NCBI GenBank assembly: GCA_005882445.1
Contig: VBAN01000223.1
Coordinates: 1 to 5,296 of the forward strand
Reading direction: 5' to 3'
Origin: Candidatus Segetimicrobium genomatis
Lineage (GTDB): Bacteria > Sysuimicrobiota > Sysuimicrobiia > Sysuimicrobiales > Segetimicrobiaceae
Length of the DNA stretch: 5,296 nt
The translations under genes and the position numbers were made by a program. The stretch's first letter is position 1, and the number at the start of each line of letters is the position of its first letter. The notes below the pieces were generated by a model. It worked only from the letters and a program-made list of their open reading frames with translations, had not been told where the DNA came from and made no database searches. Positions 1 through 5,296 of this stretch are shown one piece after another.

Positions 1-1
1 T

Positions 2-1147
2 GCGGCGCTGCACAGCATCACCCCGCTCGTCTATGCCGCGTTCAAACAGGGGATCGGCGGCGCGGCAGTTCCCCCCGCCGTCATGGACCGGCTCGCGCAC
101 GAGTACTATCAGCAGGCAGCGTCGAACGGGCACCGCTTCGCCGAGCTGCGGAAGATCGTGGGGGCGTGCGGCCGGGCGGGGATACCCGTCCTGGTGTTGA
201 AGGGCACGGCGATCGCGGAGAGGGGGTACGGGAACATCGCCCTGTGCCCGATGAGGGACCTGGATTTCCTGGTCAGGAGGACGGACCTCGATGCGGCGGA
301 CGGCGTCCTCCACGAGCTCGGATACACGCACGACGAATCGTACCGCTGGGCCGCGTGGTACCGGGACCATCATCACCATCTGCCCCCGTACGTCAGAGCC
401 GATGGGCGCGGCATCGTCGAGCTGCATCATCACCTCGTCCCGCCCCCCGTGTCGGCCGGCATCCCGATCGAGGATCTCTGGCGGCGGGCCAAGCCGGCCG
501 GCGACGGCGCGCTGGTGTTGTGCCCTGAAGACCTGCTCCTCCACCTGTGCCTCCACGCCTCCCTCGGTCACCAATTCAATCTGGGATTGCGGCCGATATG
601 CGACATCTCGGAGACCATCCGGTATTACGGAGACGACATCGACTGGACGCAGATGAGCCTCCGCGCCCGCGAGTGGGGGATTGGAAAGTACGTCTATCTC
701 GCGCTCCGCCTCAGCAAGGATCTCCTTGGCGCCGCCGTGCCGGACGATCTGGTGGGCCCTCTCCGGCCGGAGGGATTCGACCCCAGGGTCATCGCCTGGG
801 CCGCAGAGCAGGTGTTTGCCGATGAAGGCTGGACCCCATCCTCGCCCCTCGCGCAACTCTACGGGCCCATGCGCCTCCGGGAGAGAATCGCCCTGCTTCT
901 GCAGAGCGCGTGCCCCTCACCGAAAGCCATGGCGCGATTGTATCCGGCCCCCCACGACTCGAAGCGCATCTACCTCTACTATCCGGTCCGTTGGTGGGAC
1001 CTCATGCGGAAGTACGGCCGCCCGGCGCGCCCCCTCCTGCGCCGTGGCAACGCCCTGACCGTTCTGGCTGCGCGCGAGGATCAGAAATTTGCCCTGAGGA
1101 AGTGGCTCACGCCGGATCCGCTTCCCGAGCGCTCACCGGGCGCCTGA
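2..1147 (+). CDS. Nucleotidyltransferase family protein (NTP_transf_5 type), 5' partial
   Basis: The reading frame is open from base 2, so the gene begins left of the window. The first Met in view (base 83) is probably internal, because the 27 codons before it read as typical N-terminal family sequence (HSITPLVYAAFKQG). Numbering from that Met, the core is visible: VLVLKG at 36-41, then a Tyr-Gly-containing turn, then RDLDFLV at 58-64, the Asp-x-Asp pair expected to bind metal and nucleotide. VELHHHL follows at 112-118, then a helical C-terminal half. This matches the PF14907 group of uncharacterised nucleotidyltransferases, which often lie in polysaccharide, lipopolysaccharide or lasso-peptide loci; the transferred group and acceptor are unknown. 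The natural poly-His stretches (96-99, 115-117) are part of the protein. It ends with TGA at 1145-1147, overlapping the convergent hydrolase gene by 15 bp. The family call is firm; the biological role is open. Confidence 0.85.
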   Translation, partial: AALHSITPLVYAAFKQGIGGAAVPPAVMDRLAHEYYQQAASNGHRFAELRKIVGACGRAGIPVLVLKGTAIAERGYGNIALCPMRDLDFLVRRTDLDAADGVLHELGYTHDESYRWAAWYRDHHHHLPPYVRADGRGIVELHHHLVPPPVSAGIPIEDLWRRAKPAGDGALVLCPEDLLLHLCLHASLGHQFNLGLRPICDISETIRYYGDDIDWTQMSLRAREWGIGKYVYLALRLSKDLLGAAVPDDLVGPLRPEGFDPRVIAWAAEQVFADEGWTPSSPLAQLYGPMRLRERIALLLQSACPSPKAMARLYPAPHDSKRIYLYYPVRWWDLMRKYGRPARPLLRRGNALTVLAAREDQKFALRKWLTPDPLPERSPGA

Positions 1148-1819
1148 CGAGGGGGGCCCACGCCGGGCGGTCACGTCGCGGACAAACCCGGCGGCGACCT
1201 CTCCCAACGCCTGTCCGATGTCCCGATCGGAACGTGTCGTCCCCCGCACGCGGAACGAGTGATCGCCGTCCGCCACCACATGCAGACGGGCCAGCGGTTC
1301 CAGCCGCTTGACCACCGCCTCGACAAGATCGAACCTCGCCAGCGGATCTCTGGTGCCTTGAATGAACAACATCGGCACGCGGATTCCAGGCAGATGGGCG
1401 TCCCGGAGGCGGCCGGAGGCCCCCGGAGGATGCAGCGGATACCCGAAAAACACCAGGGCCGCCCCCGCGAAATCTTCGCCCTGCGCCGCAGCCAGCATGG
1501 AGGCGATCCGTCCTCCCATCGATTTGCCGCCCGCCACCAGCGGCACCCCGCGGTCGGGAGGCGCGGCCTGTTGGATGGCCGCGTTCCAGGTCGTCTGGAG
1601 CACGGGGGCGCCGTCGGGGACCCGGCGGCGGGCGTCCATGTATGGAAAATTGAACCGGAACACGGAGATCCCACCCGCGGCGAGTTCGTCCGCCACCCCC
1701 GACATGAACGGGTGAGTCATGCCTGCCCCCGCCCCATGGGCGATGACCGATACGGCCGTGGGGTGGGGCGCCCGGGTCCAGAGACCGGACGTCTGGATCC
1801 CGCCGGCATGAAACTGCAC
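1133..1819 (-). CDS. Alpha/beta hydrolase, KANL3/Tex30-like (dienelactone-hydrolase-related) family
   Basis: A 228-residue cytoplasmic alpha/beta hydrolase with no signal peptide. The order of motifs is complete: oxyanion loop AHGAGAGMTHPFM (27-39), RFNFPYMD (55-62), nucleophile elbow GGKSMGG with Ser100 (97-103), FFGYPLHPPG (124-133), FIQGTRDP with the likely acid Asp158 (152-159), and GDHSF with the catalytic His187 (185-189). These define the group related to Tex30/KANL3; bacterial members have no well-established substrate, and carboxylester or thioester cleavage is an inference. The frame stays open far upstream through the oxidoreductase gene, but that extension is low-complexity Arg/Gly/Pro shadow sequence. 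The only usual in-frame start after the upstream stop is GTG at 1817-1819, with GGAG only 3 nt before it, giving a normal family length. It is the last gene of the minus-strand cluster, 77 nt after the oxidoreductase, and its end overlaps the nucleotidyltransferase gene. Family sure, start less so. Confidence 0.85.
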   Translation of the reverse strand: MQFHAGGIQTSGLWTRAPHPTAVSVIAHGAGAGMTHPFMSGVADELAAGGISVFRFNFPYMDARRRVPDGAPVLQTTWNAAIQQAAPPDRGVPLVAGGKSMGGRIASMLAAAQGEDFAGAALVFFGYPLHPPGASGRLRDAHLPGIRVPMLFIQGTRDPLARFDLVEAVVKRLEPLARLHVVADGDHSFRVRGTTRSDRDIGQALGEVAAGFVRDVTARRGPPSSGAR

Positions 1820-1896
1820 AGGCTCCGAACCGGTGCGTTCGATGGTGGCGTCCTGCGGGGGCCTACGGCTTCGCCGCCCGCTTGTGCCGCGCCGGT
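1820..1896 (-). other. 77-nt intergenic spacer, nothing recognised
   Basis: This is the largest gap in the minus-strand cluster, between the oxidoreductase stop and the hydrolase GTG. I see no convincing -35/-10 pair, hairpin plus T-run, or operator-like repeat. The hydrolase frame is open across it but without ATG, GTG or TTG, so a longer hydrolase would need a start inside the oxidoreductase gene or a non-standard start codon. Confidence 0.5.
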
Positions 1897-2712
1897 TCAG
1901 CCTGCTTCGTGGGCGCGTCTGAACGCCTGCGCCGGGGGCGGAGCCGCGGCTGCGAGGAGCGCCAGGTGCTCTTCGACCCTCTCCGTGGCGGTAATGGCGC
2001 GGACCACGATCTCGTCGACCACGCCGTGCCACTTCGCCAGCGCCGGCGGGATCGCGCCCGGGTCCTCCACCGCGATGGCCGTCTCCACCGGCCGGACGCC
2101 CATGCGGGCAAAGTTGGCCGCGTACGCCGGATATCCCGCATACCGGCCGGCCTCGGTCAGCAGTCGCTCGCGGGCCGCGGGGCCCAGCGCGACGCGCACA
2201 TAGGCCATCAGCGTCGGGGATTGGCGACCCGCCGCGGCCGCGCCGGCACGCACCCATTCGGCCGATTCCCGGGCGTGCGCGGGCGTCACCCAATTGAAGA
2301 GCACCCCGTCGGCCAGCTCCCCGGCCAGGCGACACATCTGGGGACCGAGGGCCGCCGCGACGATGCGCGCCTGGAGACGGGACCGGAGCGTGCTGATTCC
2401 CTCGCGCATGCGCGCGAGCGCCCCCGGGTTTGCGCTGCCGACACCCAGGAGGAGACGGTCGAGCGGCAGCGCGTTGGCGCGGACGCCCTGGTCGATGCTG
2501 TTGGGGCCGCGCGTGTGCAGCGGAATCACCCCGATCCCCAGGTCGATGCGCCGGGTCACCTGCGCCGCCGGCGCGAGCGCCGCGAGCCCATCGGTCTCAC
2601 CGGGATGGTTGACCCAAAAGGACCCGTACCCCCGCCCTTCGGCCTCTCGCGCCGACGCGCGGATGACCTCGGGCCCGATGGCGGCAGAGAAGACCGCGAA
2701 ACCGTATCCCAT
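1897..2712 (-). CDS. LLM class flavin-dependent oxidoreductase (luciferase-like, PF00296), compact form
   Basis: A 271-residue protein of the bacterial luciferase-like monooxygenase superfamily, whose members use FMN or coenzyme F420 in a TIM barrel. Visible family features are AREAEGRGYGSFWVNHP (21-37, the first barrel helix and strand), RIDLGIGVIPLHTRGP (55-70), DRLLLGVGSANP (85-96), ALGPQMCRLAGELADGVLFNW (121-141) and the TP that follows it. The cofactor cannot be told from sequence alone; the AALGP...LADGVLxNW arrangement resembles F420-linked relatives, but that is inference. At 271 residues it is shorter than the usual 300-350 of the superfamily; the shortening looks distributed rather than a frameshift. 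The start ATG has a strong AGGGGGAG site (2717-2724) 4 nt upstream, and lies 12 nt after the substrate-binding protein stop, so it is surely co-transcribed. Likely role: an oxidative step on the compound handled by the cluster. Confidence 0.87.
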   Translation of the reverse strand: MGYGFAVFSAAIGPEVIRASAREAEGRGYGSFWVNHPGETDGLAALAPAAQVTRRIDLGIGVIPLHTRGPNSIDQGVRANALPLDRLLLGVGSANPGALARMREGISTLRSRLQARIVAAALGPQMCRLAGELADGVLFNWVTPAHARESAEWVRAGAAAAGRQSPTLMAYVRVALGPAARERLLTEAGRYAGYPAYAANFARMGVRPVETAIAVEDPGAIPPALAKWHGVVDEIVVRAITATERVEEHLALLAAAAPPPAQAFRRAHEAG

Positions 2713-2716
2713 CTCA

Positions 2717-2724
2717 CTCCCCCT
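2717..2724 (-). promoter_or_regulatory. Ribosome binding site of the LLM oxidoreductase
   Basis: AGGGGGAG on the minus strand, 4 nt before the ATG at 2710-2712. It sits directly after the upstream TGA (2725-2727). It fixes the start of the oxidoreductase gene. Confidence 0.75.
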
Positions 2725-3759
2725 TCACGGATGAGCGGCGCCGAGGACGGAGGCCGCGTGCTCCACGTAGGAAAGATCGACGAAGCGCGCGGGGGTGACG
2801 AAGGCGCCGATCAGGCGCTCGTTCAGCAGCCAGCGCTGATAGTCCAGGATCGTGCGCACATTGACCGCGCCGTCGGGGCTGAGCCCGGGCCAGATCATCC
2901 GGTCCCACACCGTCCGGTCTTTGATCGGCGTGCGGCCTATCATGATCGTGATCACGTCGTCGCGGATCTCCCGGTTTCGGAGCGCCGCGTTGTAGTAGCG
3001 AAGCGCCTTGACGTAGGCGACCATCCAGCCTCGCGCCTCCTCCGGATGCTCGCGGGCCCATTGGGTATTGTAGAAGATGGCCGCCGTCTGGAAATCCGGG
3101 AGGATCTGGTCCAGGGGCATGACGATCTTCCCGATCCCTCGTGACTCGGCCGCGGTGGCGAACGGCTCCACCATCACCGCCGCGTCAATTTTCCCATTCG
3201 CCATCGCCGCCGGCTGGTCGACGAACTCCATGTACTCGATGGCGACATCGTGGGGTGTGAGGCCGCCCTTCCGGAGCAGCAGGGAGTTCTCGAAATTGAC
3301 GATGGACGCGGGGCTCGCCGTGCCCAGGACACGGCCCCGCAGGTCGCCGAGCCCCCGGAACTGGCCGGCGTCCACCAGCGCCTTCCGGACGACGAGGACG
3401 TTGAAGCCGAAGCCCTTGCGCAGCGAGCCTTTGTCCGCGACCACCACCACGGGCAGGCCGCGGAGGATGGCGTTGAACAGGGTCGGGCTGGGCGCTCCGC
3501 TGGCGATATCCAGCCGTCCCGATCCGAGCAGCGCCATTTGGTCCGCGCCGACCCCGAACCGCTCGAGCGAGAGGTCCAGACCCTGCGCTTTGAAGTACCC
3601 CTTCTCCAAAGCAATGAAGATCCCGGCATCGCTGGCGACGCCGAGATAGCCCATCCGTACGGGCGCCGCGGCTCCCGCGGGCGTCACCGCCCGCCCCGCG
3701 CCGGCCAGGCTCAGCACCCCCAGGCCCAGGCACAGGATGAGCGCGCCGGTGCCCCTCAT
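2725..3759 (-). CDS. ABC transporter substrate-binding protein, SsuA/THI5 (NMT1)-like, secreted
   Basis: A 344-residue solute-binding protein expected outside the cytoplasmic membrane. Residues 1 to about 24-31 form a signal peptide: MRGTG, a hydrophobic stretch rich in Leu/Gly, then Ala-rich sequence with plausible cleavage after AGRA or AGA. There is no lipobox, so it is not an obvious lipoprotein. The mature part starts with the family pattern VRMGYLGVASDAGIFIALEK (34-53) then GYFKAQGLDLSLERFG, followed by GSGRLDIASGAPSPTLFNAI (79-98), GKIDAAVMVEPF (189-200) and a C-terminal helical lobe. This class (PF09084 / PF13379) binds sulfonates, nitrate, pyrimidine precursors, aromatic acids and others; the ligand cannot be assigned here. 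Its ATG overlaps the amidohydrolase TGA by 4 bp (ATGA), implying translational coupling. No permease or ATPase gene is in the window, so it either works with distant transporter genes or partners beyond the right edge. Confidence 0.9.
   Translation of the reverse strand: MRGTGALILCLGLGVLSLAGAGRAVTPAGAAAPVRMGYLGVASDAGIFIALEKGYFKAQGLDLSLERFGVGADQMALLGSGRLDIASGAPSPTLFNAILRGLPVVVVADKGSLRKGFGFNVLVVRKALVDAGQFRGLGDLRGRVLGTASPASIVNFENSLLLRKGGLTPHDVAIEYMEFVDQPAAMANGKIDAAVMVEPFATAAESRGIGKIVMPLDQILPDFQTAAIFYNTQWAREHPEEARGWMVAYVKALRYYNAALRNREIRDDVITIMIGRTPIKDRTVWDRMIWPGLSPDGAVNVRTILDYQRWLLNERLIGAFVTPARFVDLSYVEHAASVLGAAHP
3756..3759 (-). promoter_or_regulatory. ATGA stop/start overlap (translational coupling)
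   Basis: The ATG of the substrate-binding protein (3757-3759) shares bases with the TGA of the amidohydrolase (3756-3758). Only a weak Shine-Dalgarno-like AGGCGAG lies upstream, about 9 nt away, so the second gene probably depends on ribosomes finishing the first. This ties the two proteins to one expression unit. Confidence 0.75.
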
Positions 3760-4718
3760 CGAGGTGTGCTCGCCTGCCGGCGGTGGGCCAGCACCTGCCG
3801 GAAATTGCCTTCGTCGACCATCAGCCGGCGCTCCGGGGAAAGCCCGCTCTCATCGAGCGCCGCGATCGTCTCGCGGATGTAGCGGCTGCCCCCTTCGACG
3901 TCTAACGGGGTATCGGTGCCGAACAGCACCCGATCGATCGGAAAGTAGGCCAGGCCGCATCGGACGCCGTGGGGGGCTCCGAACAGCGCGGTGTCCGCGT
4001 AGAAGCGGGGAAAATACCAGGCCGGCGGATGCGCCAGGGCGATGGGGAACGTCTCCACCTGGTGCTCCGCCCCCCGGGTGCCGAACTGGTCGTACCCGCC
4101 GTGGATCCGCCCGGCGAAGTGGGGGACCATGGCCCCCATGTGGTGGGTGATGATCACCGCGTCGGGATGGCGGTCGAAGAGCCCGGTGAAGACGAGCCGG
4201 GCCATGGCGATCGTGGTCTCGTACGGCCAGCCGAAGATCTGCCAAAGATCGTACCGGGAATCCTTCTCGCCCACGTAGTCGGGGAGGTCGGAGGCGTTCC
4301 GCGCGGGGTGGATGAAGATCGGCATCCGCAGGCGCGCGGCCTCCTCGATCACCTCAAGGGTCCGCGGCTCGAGCCGATCCAATTCCCGGAGGCTGGCGTC
4401 GGGATTGTTGAGCGGCAGACCCCCGAACGCGCCCGCGAACCGATCCGGGTGGGCGCCCACGAGACCGGCGAGCTCATCGTTGGCCAGGCGGGCCAGGTCG
4501 GGGGTGACCTGAGGAGATCCGAGCCGGTCGATCGGCGGGGACGCCAGCGACAGCACCTGCCGGTAGTCGGCGAAGCCGTCCATGATCCGGAACCGTACGT
4601 TGAGGTCGTACAGGCACGGGATCCCCTTGACCCGCTTGGCCATGTAGAATCCGGGAATCTGCTGCAGCCGGGCGAAATAACGGGTGGGCAGGATGTGCGC
4701 GGCGATGTCGATACGCAT
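3756..4718 (-). CDS. Amidohydrolase (Amidohydro_2, ACMSD-like), variant metal site, shortened barrel
   Basis: A 320-residue cytoplasmic TIM-barrel protein of PF04909, a family of metal-dependent decarboxylases and hydrolases that includes ACMSD and gamma-resorcylate decarboxylase. Seen: N-terminal MRIDIAAHILP (1-11), QVLSLASPPI (54-63), HPDRFAGAFGGLPLNNP (90-106), IFIHPARN with His137 (134-141), a FGWPYETTIAMARLVFTGLF block (162-181), ITHHMGAMVP (190-199) with His192/193 and Arg204, and VLFGTDTPLD (264-273) with Asp269. Two things are odd. The usual HxH at the start is Ala6-x-His8. Residues 111-137 run from RELDR straight to LEPRTLEVIEEAARLRMP, while relatives as I remember them carry about 20 more residues (a GVQI-TNVNG strand) in between, so an in-frame deletion is likely. 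The start is supported by GAGGA 5 nt upstream and by an in-frame TAG three codons before it. Substrate unknown; activity may be altered. Confidence 0.88.
   Translation of the reverse strand: MRIDIAAHILPTRYFARLQQIPGFYMAKRVKGIPCLYDLNVRFRIMDGFADYRQVLSLASPPIDRLGSPQVTPDLARLANDELAGLVGAHPDRFAGAFGGLPLNNPDASLRELDRLEPRTLEVIEEAARLRMPIFIHPARNASDLPDYVGEKDSRYDLWQIFGWPYETTIAMARLVFTGLFDRHPDAVIITHHMGAMVPHFAGRIHGGYDQFGTRGAEHQVETFPIALAHPPAWYFPRFYADTALFGAPHGVRCGLAYFPIDRVLFGTDTPLDVEGGSRYIRETIAALDESGLSPERRLMVDEGNFRQVLAHRRQASTPR
4365..4376. repeat. Perfect 12-bp palindrome CGGCTCGAGCCG
   Basis: A self-complementary 12-mer inside the amidohydrolase gene (codons around Asp114-Arg115-Leu-Glu-Pro-Arg119). It lies at the place where the protein seems to lack about 20 residues. 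Short GC-rich palindromes occur by chance in such DNA, so its meaning is uncertain. Confidence 0.5.
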
Positions 4719-4723
4719 GTGCG

Positions 4724-4728
4724 TCCTC
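4724..4728 (-). promoter_or_regulatory. Ribosome binding site of the amidohydrolase
   Basis: GAGGA on the minus strand, 5 nt before the ATG at 4716-4718. Its first base is the last base of the mini-ORF stop TAG (4728-4730), so ribosomes ending the mini-ORF stop on this site, which would favour re-initiation at the amidohydrolase. Confidence 0.65.
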
Positions 4729-4772
4729 TACGCCGGTCCTCCGCGCATCTCCTGCGCTTGTCCTGTGCTCAT
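4728..4772 (-). CDS. 14-residue mini-ORF (putative leader peptide or coupling ORF)
   Basis: ATG at 4770-4772 overlaps the glycosidase TGA in an ATGA junction and is preceded by AGGAG (4778-4782) with ideal 5-nt spacing, the best ribosome binding site in the window. It reads MSTGQAQEMRGGPA and ends at TAG 4728-4730. It is in the same frame as the amidohydrolase, whose ATG comes three codons after the stop. It could be a short translated leader that hands ribosomes to the amidohydrolase, the leftover 5' end of a once longer amidohydrolase start, or chance. No attenuator hairpin or run of one amino acid supports a classic attenuation leader. Nothing is known to me of such a peptide. Confidence 0.35.
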   Translation of the reverse strand: MSTGQAQEMRGGPA

Positions 4773-5296
4773 CGTTTCTCCTGAATGAGCAGCGCGTTGC
4801 TGATGAGGCGTCCGGGGGTCCTGAGGTATGTCCCGCGCAGCCACAGCCCGCTCGACCCTCCGCTGTCCAGGTTCATCGCCTGATCGGCCCCGAGGGCCTT
4901 CATCACGCCCGCCATCTCGCGCACGGTCCCGCTGGAGATCGCGAGGATGAGCCACCCGTCCGCGGTCAGCCCGACCATGCTCCGCGCCAGCGACAGGCGC
5001 ACGATCTTGGGATCGCGGAACCCCTCGGCCACGGGGTCCACCGTGACGCGCCCATCGGTCAGCAGCCGCGGCCCGGCGCCGACCGCCTCGCGCACCCGGG
5101 CCCAGAACCCCAGTCCCCTCCCCCCCTCCGCGACGATCCGAAAAGCGCACCTGCGTCCGACCCGGAATCGCTTCGCGAGCTGGGCGTCGCTGCCCCGAAA
5201 ATAGATCACGTAGCCATCAGCGGGGATGATCTGCGAGTCTCTCCCGATGCGCGTGACGGTGCCGTGCGAGACGACGATCTGCACTCCATCGTGCAG
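4769..5296 (-). CDS. Phosphodiester glycosidase family protein (NAGPA domain, PF09992), 5' partial
   Basis: The frame is open to the right edge (LHDG before the GTG at 5282-5284), so the start lies outside and 175 C-terminal residues are seen. GTG 5284 is probably an internal Val, since DGVQIVVSHGTV reads as continuous domain sequence. Family landmarks, counted from the edge: IPADGYVIYFRG (24-35), AVGAGPRLLTDGRV (71-84), ARSMVGLTADGWLILAI (104-120), MKALGADQAMNLDSGGSSG (132-150), and PGRLISNALLI (161-171). Named after the mammalian enzyme that uncovers mannose-6-phosphate by removing GlcNAc from a phosphodiester, bacterial members are mostly exported and are thought to act on cell-surface or extracellular sugar phosphodiesters; the substrate here is unknown. 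The signal peptide, if any, would be off the window. It is the first visible gene of the minus-strand cluster and ends in the ATGA overlap with the mini-ORF. Confidence 0.88.
   Translation of the reverse strand: MHDGVQIVVSHGTVTRIGRDSQIIPADGYVIYFRGSDAQLAKRFRVGRRCAFRIVAEGGRGLGFWARVREAVGAGPRLLTDGRVTVDPVAEGFRDPKIVRLSLARSMVGLTADGWLILAISSGTVREMAGVMKALGADQAMNLDSGGSSGLWLRGTYLRTPGRLISNALLIQEKR
4778..4782 (-). promoter_or_regulatory. Strong ribosome binding site AGGAG of the mini-ORF
   Basis: AGGAG on the minus strand, 5 nt before ATG 4770-4772, inside the last codons of the glycosidase gene (encoding QEKR). A canonical site here is unexpected unless something is translated from that ATG. Confidence 0.55.

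Noticed and set aside
368..379. Run of four His codons resembling an affinity tag
   Set aside because: It lies inside the nucleotidyltransferase in natural family-like sequence and another His run follows nearby; not a vector remnant.
1120..1190. Possible bidirectional terminator at the convergent gene ends
   Set aside because: Only a short GAGCGCTC palindrome and GC-rich sequence are present; no stable stem followed by a T-run on either strand.
1259..2203. Plus-strand open frame of 314 codons
   Set aside because: Antisense to the hydrolase and oxidoreductase; no motif, and both genes on the other strand have clear catalytic or family signatures.
1820..2335. Upstream extension of the hydrolase frame to a 400-residue protein
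   Set aside because: The extra part is Arg/Gly/Pro-rich, has no family resemblance and runs through the well-supported oxidoreductase gene; it is a GC-driven shadow frame.
1882..3144. Long open plus-strand frame (420 codons)
   Set aside because: It is antisense to the oxidoreductase and binding-protein genes, has a composition typical of shadow frames (His, Arg, Asp, Gly rich) and no recognisable domain.
3969..4784. Plus-strand open frame of 271 codons opposite the amidohydrolase
   Set aside because: No domain recognised; it mirrors the codons of the amidohydrolase on the other strand.
4728..5150. 140-codon minus-strand frame ending just before the amidohydrolase
   Set aside because: All but its last 14 codons overlap the glycosidase in another frame and have shadow composition; only the final mini-ORF has a start and ribosome binding site worth listing.

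Overview
The window is GC-rich (about two-thirds G+C by eye), densely packed DNA from a free-living bacterium. Short or overlapping gene junctions, a GTG start, canonical AGGAG-type ribosome binding sites and the gene families present fit an uncultured soil or sediment lineage of the Rokubacteria / Sysuimicrobiota / Chloroflexota / Betaproteobacteria kind. The sequence alone does not fix the phylum. I see no RNA gene, mobile element, CRISPR array or prophage gene.

Layout. On the plus strand a single gene, cut by the left edge (2-1147), encodes a nucleotidyltransferase of the NTP_transf_5 type. It meets a minus-strand gene tail to tail with a 15-bp overlap. The rest of the window is one minus-strand cluster, read from right to left: a phosphodiester glycosidase (NAGPA domain) cut by the right edge (4769-5296); a 14-codon mini-ORF with a strong ribosome binding site (4728-4772); an ACMSD-like amidohydrolase (3756-4718); a secreted ABC-type substrate-binding protein of the SsuA/THI5 class (2725-3759); a compact luciferase-like flavin oxidoreductase (1897-2712); and a KANL3/Tex30-like alpha/beta hydrolase (1133-1819). 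Junctions are an ATGA overlap, a 9-nt gap, an ATGA overlap, a 12-nt gap and a 77-nt gap, so this is probably one operon whose promoter lies beyond the right edge.

How the genes may work together. The amidohydrolase, substrate-binding protein, flavin oxidoreductase and hydrolase look like an uptake-and-degradation set for a small organic compound: capture outside the membrane, then decarboxylation or hydrolysis, oxidation and ester cleavage. The substrate cannot be read from the sequence, and no permease or ATPase gene is in view. The glycosidase may be an older neighbour sharing the transcript rather than part of the pathway.

The points most worth a second look are in the amidohydrolase: it has Ala where the first His of the metal-binding HxH motif is expected, and it appears to lack about 20 residues of its barrel at a site that coincides with a perfect 12-bp palindrome. 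The in-frame mini-ORF just before it is also notable. I found no clear evidence of a wholly new system.
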